Source of the DNA: Euonymus europaeus
Lineage: Eukaryota; Streptophyta; Magnoliopsida; Celastrales; Celastraceae
Direction of reading: 5' to 3'
NCBI GenBank assembly: GCA_963580455.1
Contig: OY756972.1
Coordinates: 1,441,001-1,505,000 of the forward strand
DNA length: 64,000 nucleotides
Shown: positions 48,170-62,093 of the stretch, in pieces
How the letters are laid out: each line of letters begins with the position of its first letter
How positions within the stretch are numbered: the first letter of the stretch is position 1
Notes under the pieces: model-generated
What the model saw: the letters and a program-made list of their open reading frames with translations, nothing else
What the model was told of the DNA's origin: nothing
Database searches by the model: none
Position numbers and translations under genes: made by a program

Positions 48170-50440
48170 TGAGCACTACAATCCTGGAGTTTCGGATTTG
48201 GATTTCAGAACTCGTGGCTAGTAGGTCTCGTTTCACCTAGTTAGCCACGAAATGTGGTTTCTTTACGTAAACGGTTTTATGAATATCCGTTGACTCCGAG
48301 TTCTGAATTCGGTGATTTTTAGCTTGATTTCACACTACTTTTCGAGCTCTACAATCCTGGAGTTTCGGATTTGGATTTCAGAACTCGTGGCTAGTAGGTC
48401 TCGTTTCACCAAGTTAGCCGCGAAATGTGGTTTCTTTACGTAAACGGTTTTATGAATATCCGTTGACTCCGAGTTCTGAATTCGGTGATTTTTCGCTTGA
48501 TTTCACACTGCTTTTCGAGCTCTACAATCCTGGCGTTTCGATTTTTGATTTCAGAACTCGTGGCTAGTAGGTCTCGTTTCATCTAGTTAGCCGCGAAATG
48601 TGGTTTCTTTACGTAAACGGTTTTATAAATATCCGTTGACTCCGAGTTCTGAATTCGGTGATTTTTAGTTTGATTTCACACTCCTTTTCGAGCTCTACAA
48701 TCCTGGAGTTTCGGATTTTGATTTCAGAACTCGTGGCTAGTAGGTCTCATTTCACATAGTTAGCCGCGAAATGTGGTTTCTTTACGTAAACGATTTAATG
48801 AATATCCATTGACTCCGAGTTCTGAATTCGGTGATTTTTAGCTTGATTTCACACTACTTTTCGAGCTCTACAATCCTGTCATTTCGGATTTTGATTTCAG
48901 AACTCGTGGCTAGTAGGTCCCGTTTCACCTATTTAGCCGCGAAATGTGGTTTCTTTACGTAAACGGTTTTATGAATATCCATTGACTCCGAGTTCTAAAT
49001 TCGGTGATTTTTAGCTTGATTTCACACTCCTTTTCGAGCTCTACAATCCTGGCATTTCGGATTTTGATTTCAGAACTCGTGGCTAGTAGGTCTCGTTTCA
49101 CCTAGTTAGCCGCGAAATGTAGTTTCTTTACGTAAACGGTTTTATGAATATCCATTGACTCCGAGTTCTAAATTCGGTGATTTTTAGCTTGAATTCACAC
49201 TCCTTTTCGAGCTCTACAATCCTGGAGTTTCGGATTTCGATTTCAGAACTCGTGGCTAGTAGGTCTCGTTTAACCTAGTTAGCCGCGATATGTGGTTTCT
49301 TTACGTAAACGGTTTTGTGAATATCCGTTGATTCCGAGTTCTGAATTCGGTGATTTTTAGCTTGATTTCACACTACTTTTTGAGCACTACAATCCTGGAG
49401 TTTCGGATTTGGATTTCAGAACTCGTGGCTAGTAGGTCTCGTTTCACCTAGTTAGCCGCGAAATGTGGTTTCTTTACGTAAACGATTTTATGAATATCCG
49501 TTGACTCCGAGTTCTGAATTCGGTGATTTTTTCGAGCTCTACAATCCTGGAGTTTCTGATTTGGATTTCAGAACTCGTGGCTAGTAGGTCTCGTTTCACC
49601 TAGTTAGCCGCGAAATGTGGTTTCTTTACGTAAACGGTTTTATGAATATCCGTTGACTCCGAGTTCAGAATTCGGTGATTTTTAACTTGATTTCACACTA
49701 CTTTTCGAGCTCTACAATCCTGGAGTTTCGGATTTGGATTTCAGAACTCGTGGCTAGTAGGTCTCGTTTCACCAAGTTAGCCGCGAAATGTGGTTTCTTT
49801 ACGTAAACGGTTTTATGAATATCCGTTGACTCCGAGTTCTGAATTCGGTGATTTTTCGCTTGATTTCACACTCCTTTTCAAGCTCTAAAATCCTAGAGTT
49901 TCGGATTTTGATTTCAGAACTCGTGGCTAGTAGGTCTCGTTTCACCTAGTTAGCCGCGAAATGTGGTTTCTTTACGTAAACGATTTAATGAATATCCGTT
50001 GACTCCGAGTTCTGAATTCGGTGATTTTTAGCTTGATTTCACACTACTTTTCGAGCTCTACAATCCTGGCATTTCGGATTTTGATTTCAGAACTCGTGGC
50101 TAGTAGGTCTCGTTTCACCTATTTAGCCGCGAAATGTGGTTTCTTTACGTAAACGGTTTTATGAATATCCATTGACTCCGAGTTCTAAATTCGGTGATTT
50201 TTAGCTTGATTTCACACTCCTTTTCGAGCTGTACAATCCTGGAGTTTCAGATTTCGATTTCAGAACTCGTGGCTAGTAGGTCTCGTTTCACCTAGTTAGC
50301 CGCGAAATGTGGTTTCTTTACGTAAACGGTTTTATGAATATCCGTTGACTCCGAGTTCTGAATTCGGTGATTTTTAGCTTAATTTCACACTACTTTTCGA
50401 GCTCTACAATCCTGGCATTTCGGATTTTGATTTCGGAACT
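48170..50440 (+). repeat. Mosaic of three local duplications
   Basis: From 48170 to about 48310 the sequence follows 46980-47120 (offset 1190; shared GAGCACTAC and TTAGCCACGAAATG). From about 48310 to 49490 it follows 45909-47089 (offset 2401; shared TTTTTAGTTTG, TTCACATAG, GCGATATGTGG, GTTTTGTGAAT). From about 49450 to 50226 and beyond it follows 47222-47998 (offset 2228; shared short monomer, TTTTTAACTTG, AAGCTCTAAAATCC, GAGCTGTAC). Confidence 0.75.
49418..49569 (+). repeat. 152-bp monomer 10 of 16
   Basis: Same junction; 2228 bp from monomer 9 but without its C-to-T change. Confidence 0.92.
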
Positions 50441-50953
50441 CGTGGCTAGTAGGTCTCGTTTCACCAAGTTAGCCGCGAAATGTGGTTTCTTTACGTAAAC
50501 GGTTTTATGAATATCCGTTGACTCCGAGTTCTGAATTCGGTGATTTTTAGCTTGATTTCACACTACTTTTCGACCTCTACAATCCTGGCATTTCGGATTT
50601 TGATTTCAGAACTCTTGGCTAGTAGGTCTCGTTTCACCTAGTTAGCCGCGAAATGTGGTTTCATTACGTAAACGATTTAATGAATATCCGTTGACTACGA
50701 GTTCTGAATTCGATGATTTTTAGCTTGATTTCACACTACTTTTCGAGCTCTACAATCTTGGCATTTCGGATTTTGATTTCAGAACTCGTGGCTAGTAGGT
50801 CTCGTTTCACCTATTTAGCCGCGAAATGTGGTTTCTTTACGTAAACGGTTTTATGAATATCCGTTGACTCCGAGTTCTGAATTCGGTGATTTTTAGCTTG
50901 ATTTCACACTCCTTTTCGAGCTCTACAATCCTGGAGTTTCGGATTTCAATTTC

Positions 50954-51105
50954 AGAACTCGTGGCTAGTAGGTCTCGTTTCACCTAGTTAGCCGTGAAAT
51001 GTGCTTTCTTTACGTAAACGATTTTATGAATATCCGTTGACTCCGAGTTCTGAATTCGGTGATTTTTTCGAGCTCTACAATCCTGGAGTTTCGGATTTGG
51101 ATTTC
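50954..51105 (+). repeat. 152-bp monomer 11 of 16
   Basis: Same junction, in the 325-bp tandem dimer; carries GTGCTTTC. Confidence 0.92.
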
Positions 51106-51278
51106 AGAACTCGTGGCTAGTAGGTCTCGTTTCACCTAGTTAGCCGCGAAATGTGGTTTCTTTACGTAAACGGTTTTATGAATATCCGTTGACTCCGAGT
51201 TCTGAATTCGGTGATTTTTAGCTTGATTTCACACTCCTTTTCGAGCTCTACAATCCTGGAGTTTCGGATTTCAATTTC

Positions 51279-51430
51279 AGAACTCGTGGCTAGTAGGTCT
51301 CGTTTCACCTAGTTAGCCGTGAAATGTGCTTTCTTTACGTAAACGATTTTATGAATATCCGTTGACTCCGAGTTCTGAATTCGGTGATTTTTTCGAGCTC
51401 TACAATCCTGGAGTTTCGGATTTGGATTTC
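51279..51430 (+). repeat. 152-bp monomer 12 of 16
   Basis: Same junction; first of three at 2401-bp spacing. Confidence 0.92.
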
Positions 51431-53679
51431 AGAACTCGTGGCTAGTAGGTCTCGTTTCACCTAGTTAGCCGCGAAATGTGGTTTCTTTACGTAAACGGTT
51501 TTATGAATAGCCGTTGACTCCGAGTTCTGAATTCGGTGATTTTTAGCTTGATTTCACACTACTTTTCGAGCTCTACAATCCTGGAGTTTCGGATTTGGAT
51601 TTCAGAACTCGTGGCTAGTAGGTCTCGTTTCACCAAGTTAGCCGCGAAATGTGGTTTCTTTACGTAAACGGTTTTATGAATATCCGTTGACTCCGAGTTC
51701 TGAATTCGGTGATTTTTAGCTTGATTTCACACTACTTTTCGACCTCTACAATCCTGGCATTTCGGATTTTGATTTCAGAACTCTTGGCTAGTAGGTCTCG
51801 TTTCACCTAGTTAGCCGCGAAATGTGGTTTCATTACGTAAACGATTTAATGAATATCCGTTGACTACGAGTTCTGAATTCGATGATTTTTAGCTTGATTT
51901 CACACTACTTTTCGAGCTCTACAATCTTGGGATTTCGGATTTTGATTTCAGAACTCGTGGCTAGTAGGTCTCGTTTCACCTATTTAGCCGCGAAATGTGG
52001 TTTCTTTACGTAAACGGTTTTATGAATATCCATTGACTCCGAGTTCTAAATTCGGTGATTTTTAGCTTGATTTCACACTCCTTTTCGAGCTCTACAATCC
52101 TGGCATTTCGGATTTTGATTTCAGAACTCGTGGCTAGTAGGTCTCGTTTCACCTAGTTAGCCGCGAAATGTGGTTTCTTTACGTAAACGGTTTTATGAAT
52201 ATCCATTGACTCCGAGTTCTAAATTCGGTGATTTTTAGCTTGATTTCACACTCCTTTTTGAGCTCTACAATCCTGGAGTTTCGGATTTCGATTTCAGAAC
52301 TCGTGGCTAGTAGGTCTCGTTTCACCTAGTTAGCCGCGAAATGTGGTTTCTTTACGTAAACGGTTTTACGAATATCCGTTGACTCCGAGTTCTGAATTCG
52401 GTGATTTTTAGCTTCATTTCACACTACTTTTTGAGCTCTACAATCCTGAAGTTTCGGATTTGGATTTCAGAACTCGTGGCTAGTAGGTCTCTTATCACCT
52501 AGTTAGCCGCGAAATGTGGTTTCTTTACTTAAACGGTTTTATGAATATCCGTTGACTCCGAGTTCTGAATTCGATGATTTTTAGCTTGATTTCACACTCC
52601 TTTTTGAGCTCTAGAATCCTGGAGTTTCGGATTTCGATTTCAGAACTCGTGGCTAGTAGGTCTCGTTTCACCTAGTTAGCCGCGAAATGTGGTTTCTTTA
52701 CGTAAACGGTTTTGTGAATATCCGTTGACTCCGAGTTCTGAATTCGGTGATTTTTCGCTTGATTTCACACTCCTTTTCGAGCTCTACAATCCTGGAGTTT
52801 CGGATTTTGATTTCAGAACTCGTGGCTAGTAGGTCTCGTTTCACCTAGTTAGCCGCGAAATGTGGTTTCTTTACGTAAACGATTTAATGAATATCCGTTG
52901 ACTCCGAGTTCTGAATTCGGTGATTTTTAGCTTGATTTCACACTACTTTTCGAGCACTACAATCCTGGCATTTCGGATTTTGATTTCAGAACTCGTGGCT
53001 AGTAGGTCTCGTTTCACCTATTTAGCCGCGAAATGTGGTTTCTTTACGTAAACGGTTTTATGAATATCCATTGACTCCGAGTTCTCAATTCGGTGATTTT
53101 TAGCTTGATTTCACACTCCTTTTCGAGCTCTACAATCCTGGCATTTCGGATTTTGATTTCAGAACTCGTGGCTAGTAGGTCCCGTTTCACCTAGTTAGCC
53201 GCGAAATGTAGTTTCTTTACGTAAACGGTTTTATGAATATCCATTGACTCCGAGTTCTAAATTCGGTGATTTTTAGCTTGAATTCACACTCCTTTTCGAG
53301 CTCTACAATCCTGGAGTTTCGGATTTCGATTTCAGAACTCGTGGCTAGTAGGTCTCGTTTCACCTAGTTAGCCGCGAAATTTGGTTTCTTTACGTAAACG
53401 GTTTTATGAATATCCGTTGACTCCGAGTTCTGAATTCGATGATTTTTAGGTTGATTTCACACTACTTTTCGAGCTCTACAATCCTGGAGTTTCGGATTTG
53501 GATTTCAGAACTCGTGGCTAGTAGGTCTCGTTTCACCAAGTTAGCCGCGAAATGTGGTTTCTTTACGTAAACGGTTTTATGAATATCCGTTGACTCCGAG
53601 TTCTGAATTCGGTGATTTTTAGCTTGATTTCACACTCCTTTTCGAGCTCTACAATCCTGGAGTTTCGGATTTCAATTTC

Positions 53680-53831
53680 AGAACTCGTGGCTAGTAGGTC
53701 TCGTTTCACCTAGTTAGCCGTGAAATGTGCTTTCTTTACGTAAACGATTTTATGAATATCCGTTGACTCCGAGTTCTGAATTCGGTGATTTTTTCGAGCT
53801 CTACAATCCTGGAGTTTCGGATTTGGATTTC
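53680..53831 (+). repeat. 152-bp monomer 13 of 16
   Basis: Same junction; second at 2401-bp spacing. Confidence 0.92.
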
Positions 53832-54140
53832 AGAACTCGTGGCTAGTAGGTCTCGTTTCACCTAGTTAGCCGCGAAATGTGGTTTCTTTACGTAAACGGT
53901 TTTATGAATAGCCGTTGACTCCGAGTTCTGAATTCGGTGATTTTTAGCTTGATTTCACACTACTTTTCGAGCTCTACAATCCTGGAGTTTCGGATTTGGA
54001 TTTCAGAACTCGTGGCTAGTAGGTCTCGTTTCACCAAGTTAGCCGCGAAATGTGGTTTCTTTACGTAAACGGTTTTATGAATATCCGTTGACTCCGAGTT
54101 CTGAATTCGGTGATTTTTAGCTTGATTTCACACTACTTTT

Positions 54141-55690
54141 CGACCTCTACAATCCTGGCATTTCGGATTTTGATTTCAGAACTCTTGGCTAGTAGGTCTC
54201 GTTTCACCTAGTTAGCCGCGAAATGTGGTTTCATTACGTAAACGATTTAATGAATATCCGTTGACTCCGAGTTCTGAATTCGATGATTTTTAGCTTGATT
54301 TCACACTACTTTTCGAGCTCTACAATCTTGGCATTTCGGATTTTGATTTCAGAACTCGTGGCTAGTAGGTCTCGTTTCACCTATTTAGCCGCGAAATGTG
54401 GTTTCTTTACGTAAACGGTTTTATGAATATCCATTGACTCCGAGTTCTAAATTCGGTGATTTTTAGCTTGATTTCACACTCCTTTTCGAGCTCTACAATC
54501 CTGGCATTTCGGATTTTGATTTCAGAACTCGTGGCTAGTAGGTCTCGTTTCACCTAGTTAGCCGCGAAATGTGGTTTCTTTACGTAAACGGTTTTATGAA
54601 TATCCATTGACTCCGAGTTCTAAATTCGGTGATTTTTAGCTTGATTTCACACTCCTTTTTGAGCTCTACAATCCTGGAGTTTCGGATTTCGATTTCAGAA
54701 CTCGTGGCTAGTAGGTCTCGTTTCACCTAGTTAGCCGCGAAATGTGGTTTCTTTACGTAAACGGTTTTACGAATATCCGTTGACTCCGAGTTCTGAATTC
54801 GGTGATTTTTAGCTTGATTTCACACTACTTTTTGAGCTCTACAATCCTGAAGTTTCGGATTTGGATTTCAGAACTCGTGGCTAGTAGGTCTCTTATCACC
54901 TAGTTAGCCGCGAAATGTGGTTTCTTTACGTAAACGGTTTTATGAATATCCGTTGACTCCGAGTTCTGAATTCGGTGATTTTTAGCTTGATTTCACACTA
55001 CTTTTCGACCTCTACAATCCTGGCATTTCGGATTTTGATTTCAGAACTCTTGGCTAGTAGGTCTCGTTTCACCTAGTTAGCCGCGAAATGTGGTTTCATT
55101 ACGTAAACGATTTAATGAATATCCGTTGACTCCGAGTTCTGAATTCGATGATTTTTAGCTTGATTTCACACTACTTTTCGAGCTCTACAATCTTGGCATT
55201 TCGGATTTTGATTTCAGAACTCGTGGCTAGTAGGTCTCGTTTCACCTATTTAGCCGCGAAATGTGGTTTCTTTACGTAAACGGTTTTATGAATATCCATT
55301 GACTCCGAGTTCTAAATTCGGTGATTTTTAGCTTGATTTCACACTCCTTTTCGAGCTCTACAATCCTGGCATTTCGGATTTTGATTTCAGAACTCGTGGC
55401 TAGTAGGTCTCGTTTCACCTAGTTAGCCGCGAAATGTGGTTTCTTTACGTAAACGGTTTTATGAATATCCATTGACTCCGAGTTCTAAATTCGGTGATTT
55501 TTAGCTTGATTTCACACTCCTTTTTGAGCTCTACAATCCTGGAGTTTCGGATTTTGATTTCAGAACTCGTGGCTAGTAGGTCTCGTTTCACCTAGTTAGC
55601 CGCGAAATGTGGTTTCTTTACGTAAACGGTTTTACGAATATCCGTTGACTCCGAGTTCTGAATTCGGTGATTTTTAGCTTGATTTCACAC
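54141..55690 (+). repeat. 5-monomer tandem duplication (865 bp), first instance
   Basis: TTTTCGACCTC at 54141 recurs at 55006, followed by GATTTAATG, AATCTTGGC, CTATTTA/CCATTGAC and TTTTACGAAT units in the same order. Confidence 0.8.
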
Positions 55691-56080
55691 TCCTTTTCGA
55701 GCTCTACAATCCTGGAGTTTCGGATTTGGATTTCAGAACTCGTGGCTAGTAGGTCTCGTTTCACCAAGTTAGCCGCGAAATGTGGTTTCTTTACGTAAAC
55801 GGTTTTATGAATAGCCGTTGACTCCGAGTTCTGAATTCGGTGATTTTTAGCTTGATTTCACACTACTTTTCGAGCTCTACAATCCTGGAGTTTCGGATTT
55901 GGATTTCAGAACTCGTGGCTAGTAGGTCTCGTTTCACCAAGTTAGCCGCGAAATGTGGTTTCTTTACGTAAACGGTTTTATGAATATCCGTTGACTCCGA
56001 GTTCTGAATTCGGTGATTTTTAGCTTGATTTCACACTCCTTTTCGAGCTCTACAATCCTGGAGTTTCGGATTTCAATTTC

Positions 56081-56232
56081 AGAACTCGTGGCTAGTAGGT
56101 CTCGTTTCACCTAGTTAGCCGTGAAATGTGCTTTCTTTACGTAAACGATTTTATGAATATCCGTTGACTCCGAGTTCTGAATTCGGTGATTTTTTCGAGC
56201 TCTACAATCCTGGAGTTTCGGATTTGGATTTC
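56081..56232 (+). repeat. 152-bp monomer 14 of 16
   Basis: Same junction; third at 2401-bp spacing. Confidence 0.92.
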
Positions 56233-56541
56233 AGAACTCGTGGCTAGTAGGTCTCGTTTCACCTAGTTAGCCGCGAAATGTGGTTTCTTTACGTAAACGG
56301 TTTTATGAATAGCCGTTGACTCCGAGTTCTGAATTCGGTGATTTTTAGCTTGATTTCACACTACTTTTCGAGCTCTACAATCCTGGAGTTTCGGATTTGG
56401 ATTTCAGAACTCGTGGCTAGTAGGTCTCGTTTCACCAAGTTAGCCGCGAAATGTGGTTTCTTTACGTAAACGGTTTTATGAATATCCGTTGACTCCGAGT
56501 TCTGAATTCGGTGATTTTTAGCTTGATTTCACACTACTTTT

Positions 56542-58161
56542 CGACCTCTACAATCCTGGCATTTCGGATTTTGATTTCAGAACTCTTGGCTAGTAGGTCT
56601 CGTTTCACCTAGTTAGCCGCGAAATGTGGTTTCATTACGTAAACGATTTAATGAATATCCGTTGACTCCGAGTTCTGAATTCAATGATTTTTAGCTTGAT
56701 TTCACACTACTTTTCGAGCTCTACAATCTTGGCATTTCGGATTTTGATTTCAGAACTCGTGGCTAGTAGGTCTCGTTTCACCTATTTAGCCGCGAAATGT
56801 GGTTTCTTTACGTAAACGGTTTTATGAATATCCATTGACTCCGAGTTCTAAATTCGGTGATTTTTAGCTTGATTTCACACTCCTTTTCGAGCTCTACAAT
56901 CCTGGCATTTCGGATTTTGATTTCAGAACTCGTGGCTAGTAGGTCTCGTTTCACCTAGTTAGCCGCGAAATGTGGTTTCTTTACGTAAACGGTTTTATGA
57001 ATATCCATTGACTCCGAGTTCTAAATTCGGTGATTTTTAGCTTGATTTCACACTCCTTTTTGAGCTCTACAATCCTGGAGTTTCGGATTTCGATTTCAGA
57101 ACTCGTGGCTAGTAGGTCTCGTTTCACCTAGTTAGCCGCGAAATGTGGTTTCTTTACGTAAACGGTTTTACGAATATCCGTTGACTCCGAGTTCTGAATT
57201 CGGTGATTTTTAGCTTGATTTCACACTACTTTTTGAGCTCTACAATCCTGAAGTTTCGGATTTGGATTTCAGAACTCTTGGCTAGTAGGTCTCTTATCAC
57301 CTAGTTAGCCGCGAAATGTGGTTTCTTTACGTAAACGGTTTTATGAATATCCGTTGACTCCGAGTTCTGAATTCGGTGATTTTTAGCTTGATTTCACACT
57401 ACTTTTCGACCTCTACAATCCTGGCATTTCGGATTTTGATTTCAGAACTCTTGGCTAGTAGGTCTCGTTTCACCTAGTTAGCCGCGAAATGTGGTTTCAT
57501 TACGTAAACGATTTAATGAATATCCGTTGACTCCGAGTTCTGAATTCGATGATTTTTAGCTTGATTTCACACTACTTTTCGAGCTCTACAATCTTGGCAT
57601 TTCGGATTTTGATTTCAGAACTCGTGGCTAGTAGGTCTCGTTTCACCTATTTAGCCGCGAAATGTGGTTTCTTTACGTAAACGGTTTTATGAATATCCAT
57701 TGACTCCGAGTTCTAAATTCGGTGATTTTTAGCTTGATTTCACACTCCTTTTCGAGCTCTACAATCCTGGCATTTCGGATTTTGATTTCAGAACTCGTGG
57801 CTAGTAGGTCTCGTTTCACCTAGTTAGCCGCGAAATGTGGTTTCTTTACGTAAACGGTTTTATGAATATCCATTGACTCCGAGTTCTAAATTCGGTGATT
57901 TTTAGCTTGATTTCACACTCCTTTTTGAGCTCTACAATCCTGGAGTTTCGGATTTCGATTTCAGAACTCGTGGCTAGTAGGTCTCGTTTCACCTAGTTAG
58001 CCGCGAAATGTGGTTTCTTTACGTAAACGGTTTTACGAATATCCGTTGACTCCGAGTTCTGAATTCGGTGATTTTTAGCTTGATTTCACACTACTTTTTG
58101 AGCTCTACAATCCTGAAGTTTCGGATTTGGATTTCAGAACTCGTGGCTAGTAGGTCTCTTA
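56542..58161 (+). repeat. 5-monomer tandem duplication (865 bp), second instance
   Basis: TTTTCGACCTC at 56542 and 57407, and CTCTTATCACC at 57293 and 58158, keep 865-bp spacing. It sits 2401 bp from the first instance, so the 865-bp event appears to precede the 2401-bp one. Confidence 0.8.
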
Positions 58162-59346
58162 TCACCTAGTTAGCCGCGAAATGTGGTTTCTTTACGTAAA
58201 CGGTTTTATGAATATCCGTTGACTCCGAGTTCTGAATTCGATGATTTTTAGCTTGATTTCACACTCCTTTTTGAGCTCTAGAATCCTGGAGTTTCGGATT
58301 TCGATTTCAGAACTCGTGGCTAGTAGGTCTCGTTTCACCTAGTTAGCCGCGAAATGTGGTTTCTTTACGTAAACGGTTTTATGAATATCCGTTGACTCCG
58401 AGTTCTGAATTCGGTGATTTTTCGCTTGATTTCACACTCCTTTTCGAGCTCTACAATCCTTGAGTTTCGGACTTTGATTTCAGAACTCGTGGCTAGTAGG
58501 TCTCGTTTCACCTAGTTATCCGCGAAATGTGGTTTCTTTACGTAAACGATTTAATGAATATCCGTTGACTCCGAGTTCTGAATTCGGTGATTTTTAGCTT
58601 GATTTCACACTACTTTTCGAGCTCTAAAATCCTGGCATTTCGGATTTTGATTTCAGAACTCGTGGCTAGTAGGTCTCGTTTCACCTATTTAGCCGCAAAA
58701 TGTGGTTTCTTTACGTAAACGGTTTTATGAATATCCATTGACTCCGAGTTCTAAATTCGGTGATTTTTAGCTTGATTTCACACTCCTTTTCGAGCTCTAC
58801 AATCCTGGCATTTCGGATTTTGATTTCAGAACTCGTGGCTAGTAGGTCTCGTTTCACCAAGTTAGCCGCGAAATGTAGTTTCTTTACGTAAACGGTTTTA
58901 TGAATATCCATTGACTCCGAGTTCTAAATTCGGTGATTTTTAGCTTGAATTCAAACTCCTTTTCGAGCTCTACAATCCTAGAGTTTCGGATTTCGATTTC
59001 AGAACTCGTGGCTAGTAGGTCTCGTTTCACCTAGTTAGCCGCGAAATGTGGTTTCTTTACGTAAACGGTTTTGTGAATATCCGTTGACTCCGAGTTCTGA
59101 ATTCGATGATTTTTAGGTTGATTTCACACTACTTTTCGAGCTCTACAATCCTGGAGTTTCGGATTTGGATTTCAGAACTCGTGGCTAGTAGGTCTCGTTT
59201 CACCAAGTTAGCCGCGAAATGTGGTTTCTTTACGTAAACGGTTTTATGAATATCCGTTGACTCCGAGTTCTGAATTCGGTGATTTTTAGCTTGATTTCAC
59301 ACTCCTTTTCGAGCTCTACAATCCTGGAGTTTCGGATTTCAATTTC

Positions 59347-59498
59347 AGAACTCGTGGCTAGTAGGTCTCGTTTCACCTAGTTAGCCGTGAAATGTGGTTT
59401 CTTTACGTAAACGATTTTATGAATATCCGTTGAGTCCGAGTTCTGAATTCGGTGATTTTTTCGAGCTCTACAATCCTGGAGTTTTGGATTTGGATTTC
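59347..59498 (+). repeat. 152-bp monomer 15 of 16
   Basis: Same junction, with upstream TTGAGTCCGAG; in 2747-bp HOR copy 1. Confidence 0.92.
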
Positions 59499-62093
59499 AG
59501 AACTCGTGGCTAGTAGGTCTCGTTTCACCTAGTTAGCCGCGAAATGTGGTTTCTTTACGTAAACGGTTTTATGAATATCCGTTGACTCCGAGTTCTGAAT
59601 TCGGTGATTTTTAGCTTGATTTCACACTACTTTTCGAGCTCTACAATCCTGGAGTTTCGGATTTGGATTTCAGAACTCGTGGCTAGTAGGTCTCGTTTCA
59701 CCAAGTTAGCCGCGAAATGTGGTTTCTTTACGTAAACGGTTTTATGAATATCCGTTGACTCCGAGTTCTGAATTCGGTGATTTTTAGCTTGATTTCACAC
59801 TACTTTTCGACTTCTACAATCCTGGCATTTCGGATTTTGATTTCAGAACTCGTGGCTAGTAGGTCTCGTTTCACCTAGTTAGCCGCGAAATGTGGTTTCT
59901 TTACGTAAACGATTTAATGAATATCCATTGACTCCGAGTTCTGAATTCGGTGATTTTTAGCTTGATTTCACACTACTTTTCGAGCTCTACAATCTTGGCA
60001 TTTCGGATTTTGATTTCAGAACTCGTGGCTAGTAGGTCTCGTTTCACCTATTTAGCCGCGAAATTTGGTTTCTTTACGTAAACGGTTTTATGAATATCCA
60101 TTGACTCCGAGTTCTAAATTCGGTGATTTTTAGCTTGATTTCACACTCCTTTTCGAGCTCTACAATCCTGGCATTTCGGATTTTGATTTCAGAACTCGTG
60201 GCTAGTAGGTCTCGTTTCACCTAGTTAGCCGCGAAATGTGGTTTCTTTACGTAAACGGTTTTATGAATATCCATTGACTCCGAGTTCTAAATTCGGTGAT
60301 TTTTAGCTTGATTTCACACTCCTTTTTGAGCTCTACAATCCTGGAGTTTCGGATTTCGATTTCAGAACTCGTGGCTAGTAGGTCTCGTTTCACCTAGTTA
60401 GCCGCGAAATGTGGTTTCTTTACGTAAACGGTTTTACGAATATCCGTTGACTCCGAGTTCTGAATTCGGTGATTTTTAGCTTGATTTCACACTACTTTCT
60501 GAGCTCTACAATCCTGGAGTTTCGGATTTTGATTTCAGAACTCGTGGCTAGTAGGTCTCGTTTCACCTAGTTAGCCGCGAAATGTGGTTTCTTTACGTAA
60601 ACGGTTTTATGAATATCCGTTGACTCCGAGTTCTGAATTCGATGATTTTTAGCTTGATTTCACACTCCTTTTCGAGCTCTACAATCCTGGAGTTTCGGAT
60701 TTCGATTTCAGAACTCGTGGCTAGTAGGTCTCGTTTCACCTAGTTAGCCGCGAAATGTGGTTTCTTTACGTAAACGGTTTTATGAATATCCGTTGACTCC
60801 GAGTTCTGAATTCGGTGATTTTTCGCTTGATTTCACACTACTTTTCGAGCTCTACAATCCTGGAGTTTCGGATTTGGATTTCAGAACTCGTGGCTAGTAG
60901 GTCTCGTTTCACCTAGTTAGCCGCGAAATGTGGTTTCTTTACGTAAACGGTTTTATGAATATCCGTTGACTCCGAGTTCTGAATTCGATGATTTTTAGCT
61001 TGATTTCACACTCCTTTTTGAGCTCTAGAATCCTGGAGTTTCGGATTTCGATTTCAGAACTCGTGGCTAGTAGGTCTCGTTTCACCTAGTTAGCCGCGAA
61101 ATGTGGTTTCTTTACGTAAACGGTTTTATGAATATCCGTTGACTCCGAGTTCTGAATTCGGTGATTTTTCGCTTGATTTCACACTCCTTTTCGAGCTCTA
61201 CAATCCTGGAGTTTCGGACTTTGATTTCAGAACTCGTGGCTAGTAGGTCTCGTTTCACCTAGTTATCCGCGAAATGTGGTTTCTTTACGTAAACGATTTA
61301 ATGAATATCCGTTGACTCCGAGTTCTGAATTCGGTGATTTTTAGCTTGATTTCACACTACTTTTCGAGCTCTAAAATCCTGGCATTTCGGATTTTGATTT
61401 CAGAACTCGTGGCTAGTAGGTCTCGTTTCACCTATTTAGCCGCAAAATGTGGTTTCTTTACGTAAACGGTTTTATGAATATCCATTGACTCCGAGTTCTA
61501 AATTCGGTGATTTTTAGCTTGATTTCACACTCCTTTTCGAGCTCTACAATCCTGGCATTTCGGATTTTGATTTCAGAACTCGTGGCTAGTAGGTCTCGTT
61601 TCACCAAGTTAGCCGCGAAATGTAGTTTCTTTACGTAAACGGTTTTATGAATATCCATTGACTCCGAGTTCTAAATTCGGTGATTTTTAGCTTGAATTCA
61701 AACTCCTTTTCGAGCTCTACAATCCTAGAGTTTCGGATTTCGATTTCAGAACTCGTGGCTAGTAGGTCTCGTTTCACCTAGTTAGCCGCGAAATGTGGTT
61801 TCTTTACGTAAACGGTTTTGTGAATATCCGTTGACTCCGAGTTCTGAATTCGATGATTTTTAGGTTGATTTCACACTACTTTTCGAGCTCTACAATCCTG
61901 GAGTTTCGGATTTGGATTTCAGAACTCGTGGCTAGTAGGTCTCGTTTCACCAAGTTAGCCGCGAAATGTGGTTTCTTTACGTAAACGGTTTTATGAATAT
62001 CCGTTGACTCCGAGTTCTGAATTCGGTGATTTTTAGCTTGATTTCACACTCCTTTTCGAGCTCTACAATCCTGGAGTTTCGGATTTCAATTTC

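Larger units (their letters stand above)
50870..51515 (+). repeat. 325-bp dimer in tandem (173 + 152)
   Basis: TTTCAATTTCAG, GCCGTGAAATGTGC, AACGATTTTATG and the short junction recur at exactly 325 bp (short monomers at 50954 and 51279). Pairs of short monomers at the same 325-bp spacing lie at 35227/35552 and 44810/45135. Confidence 0.82.
51279..58095 (+). repeat. 14-monomer HOR, 2401-bp period
   Basis: Short monomers at 51279, 53680 and 56081 are spaced exactly 2401 bp apart. GAATAGCCG, TTTTCGACCTC (51740/54141/56542), TTTTACGAAT and CTCTTATCACC (52491/54892/57293) keep the same spacing. Copy 1 matches copy 2 for about 1.27 kb, and copy 2 matches copy 3 for about 2.0 kb. The remainder differs because a 5-monomer tandem duplication replaces it in copies 2 and 3. 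Confidence 0.82.

Noticed and set aside
58711..58911. 66-codon open frame on the minus strand
   Set aside because: It spans just over one satellite monomer. It is open mainly because CACCAAG replaces CACCTAG (removing a minus-strand TAG) and CCATTG supplies an ATG. No domain, no codon signal; treated as chance.
61458..61658. Identical 66-codon minus-strand frame
   Set aside because: Exact copy of the frame at 58711 at a distance of 2747 bp, explained by the HOR period. Identity reflects recent duplication of the satellite, not conservation of a protein.
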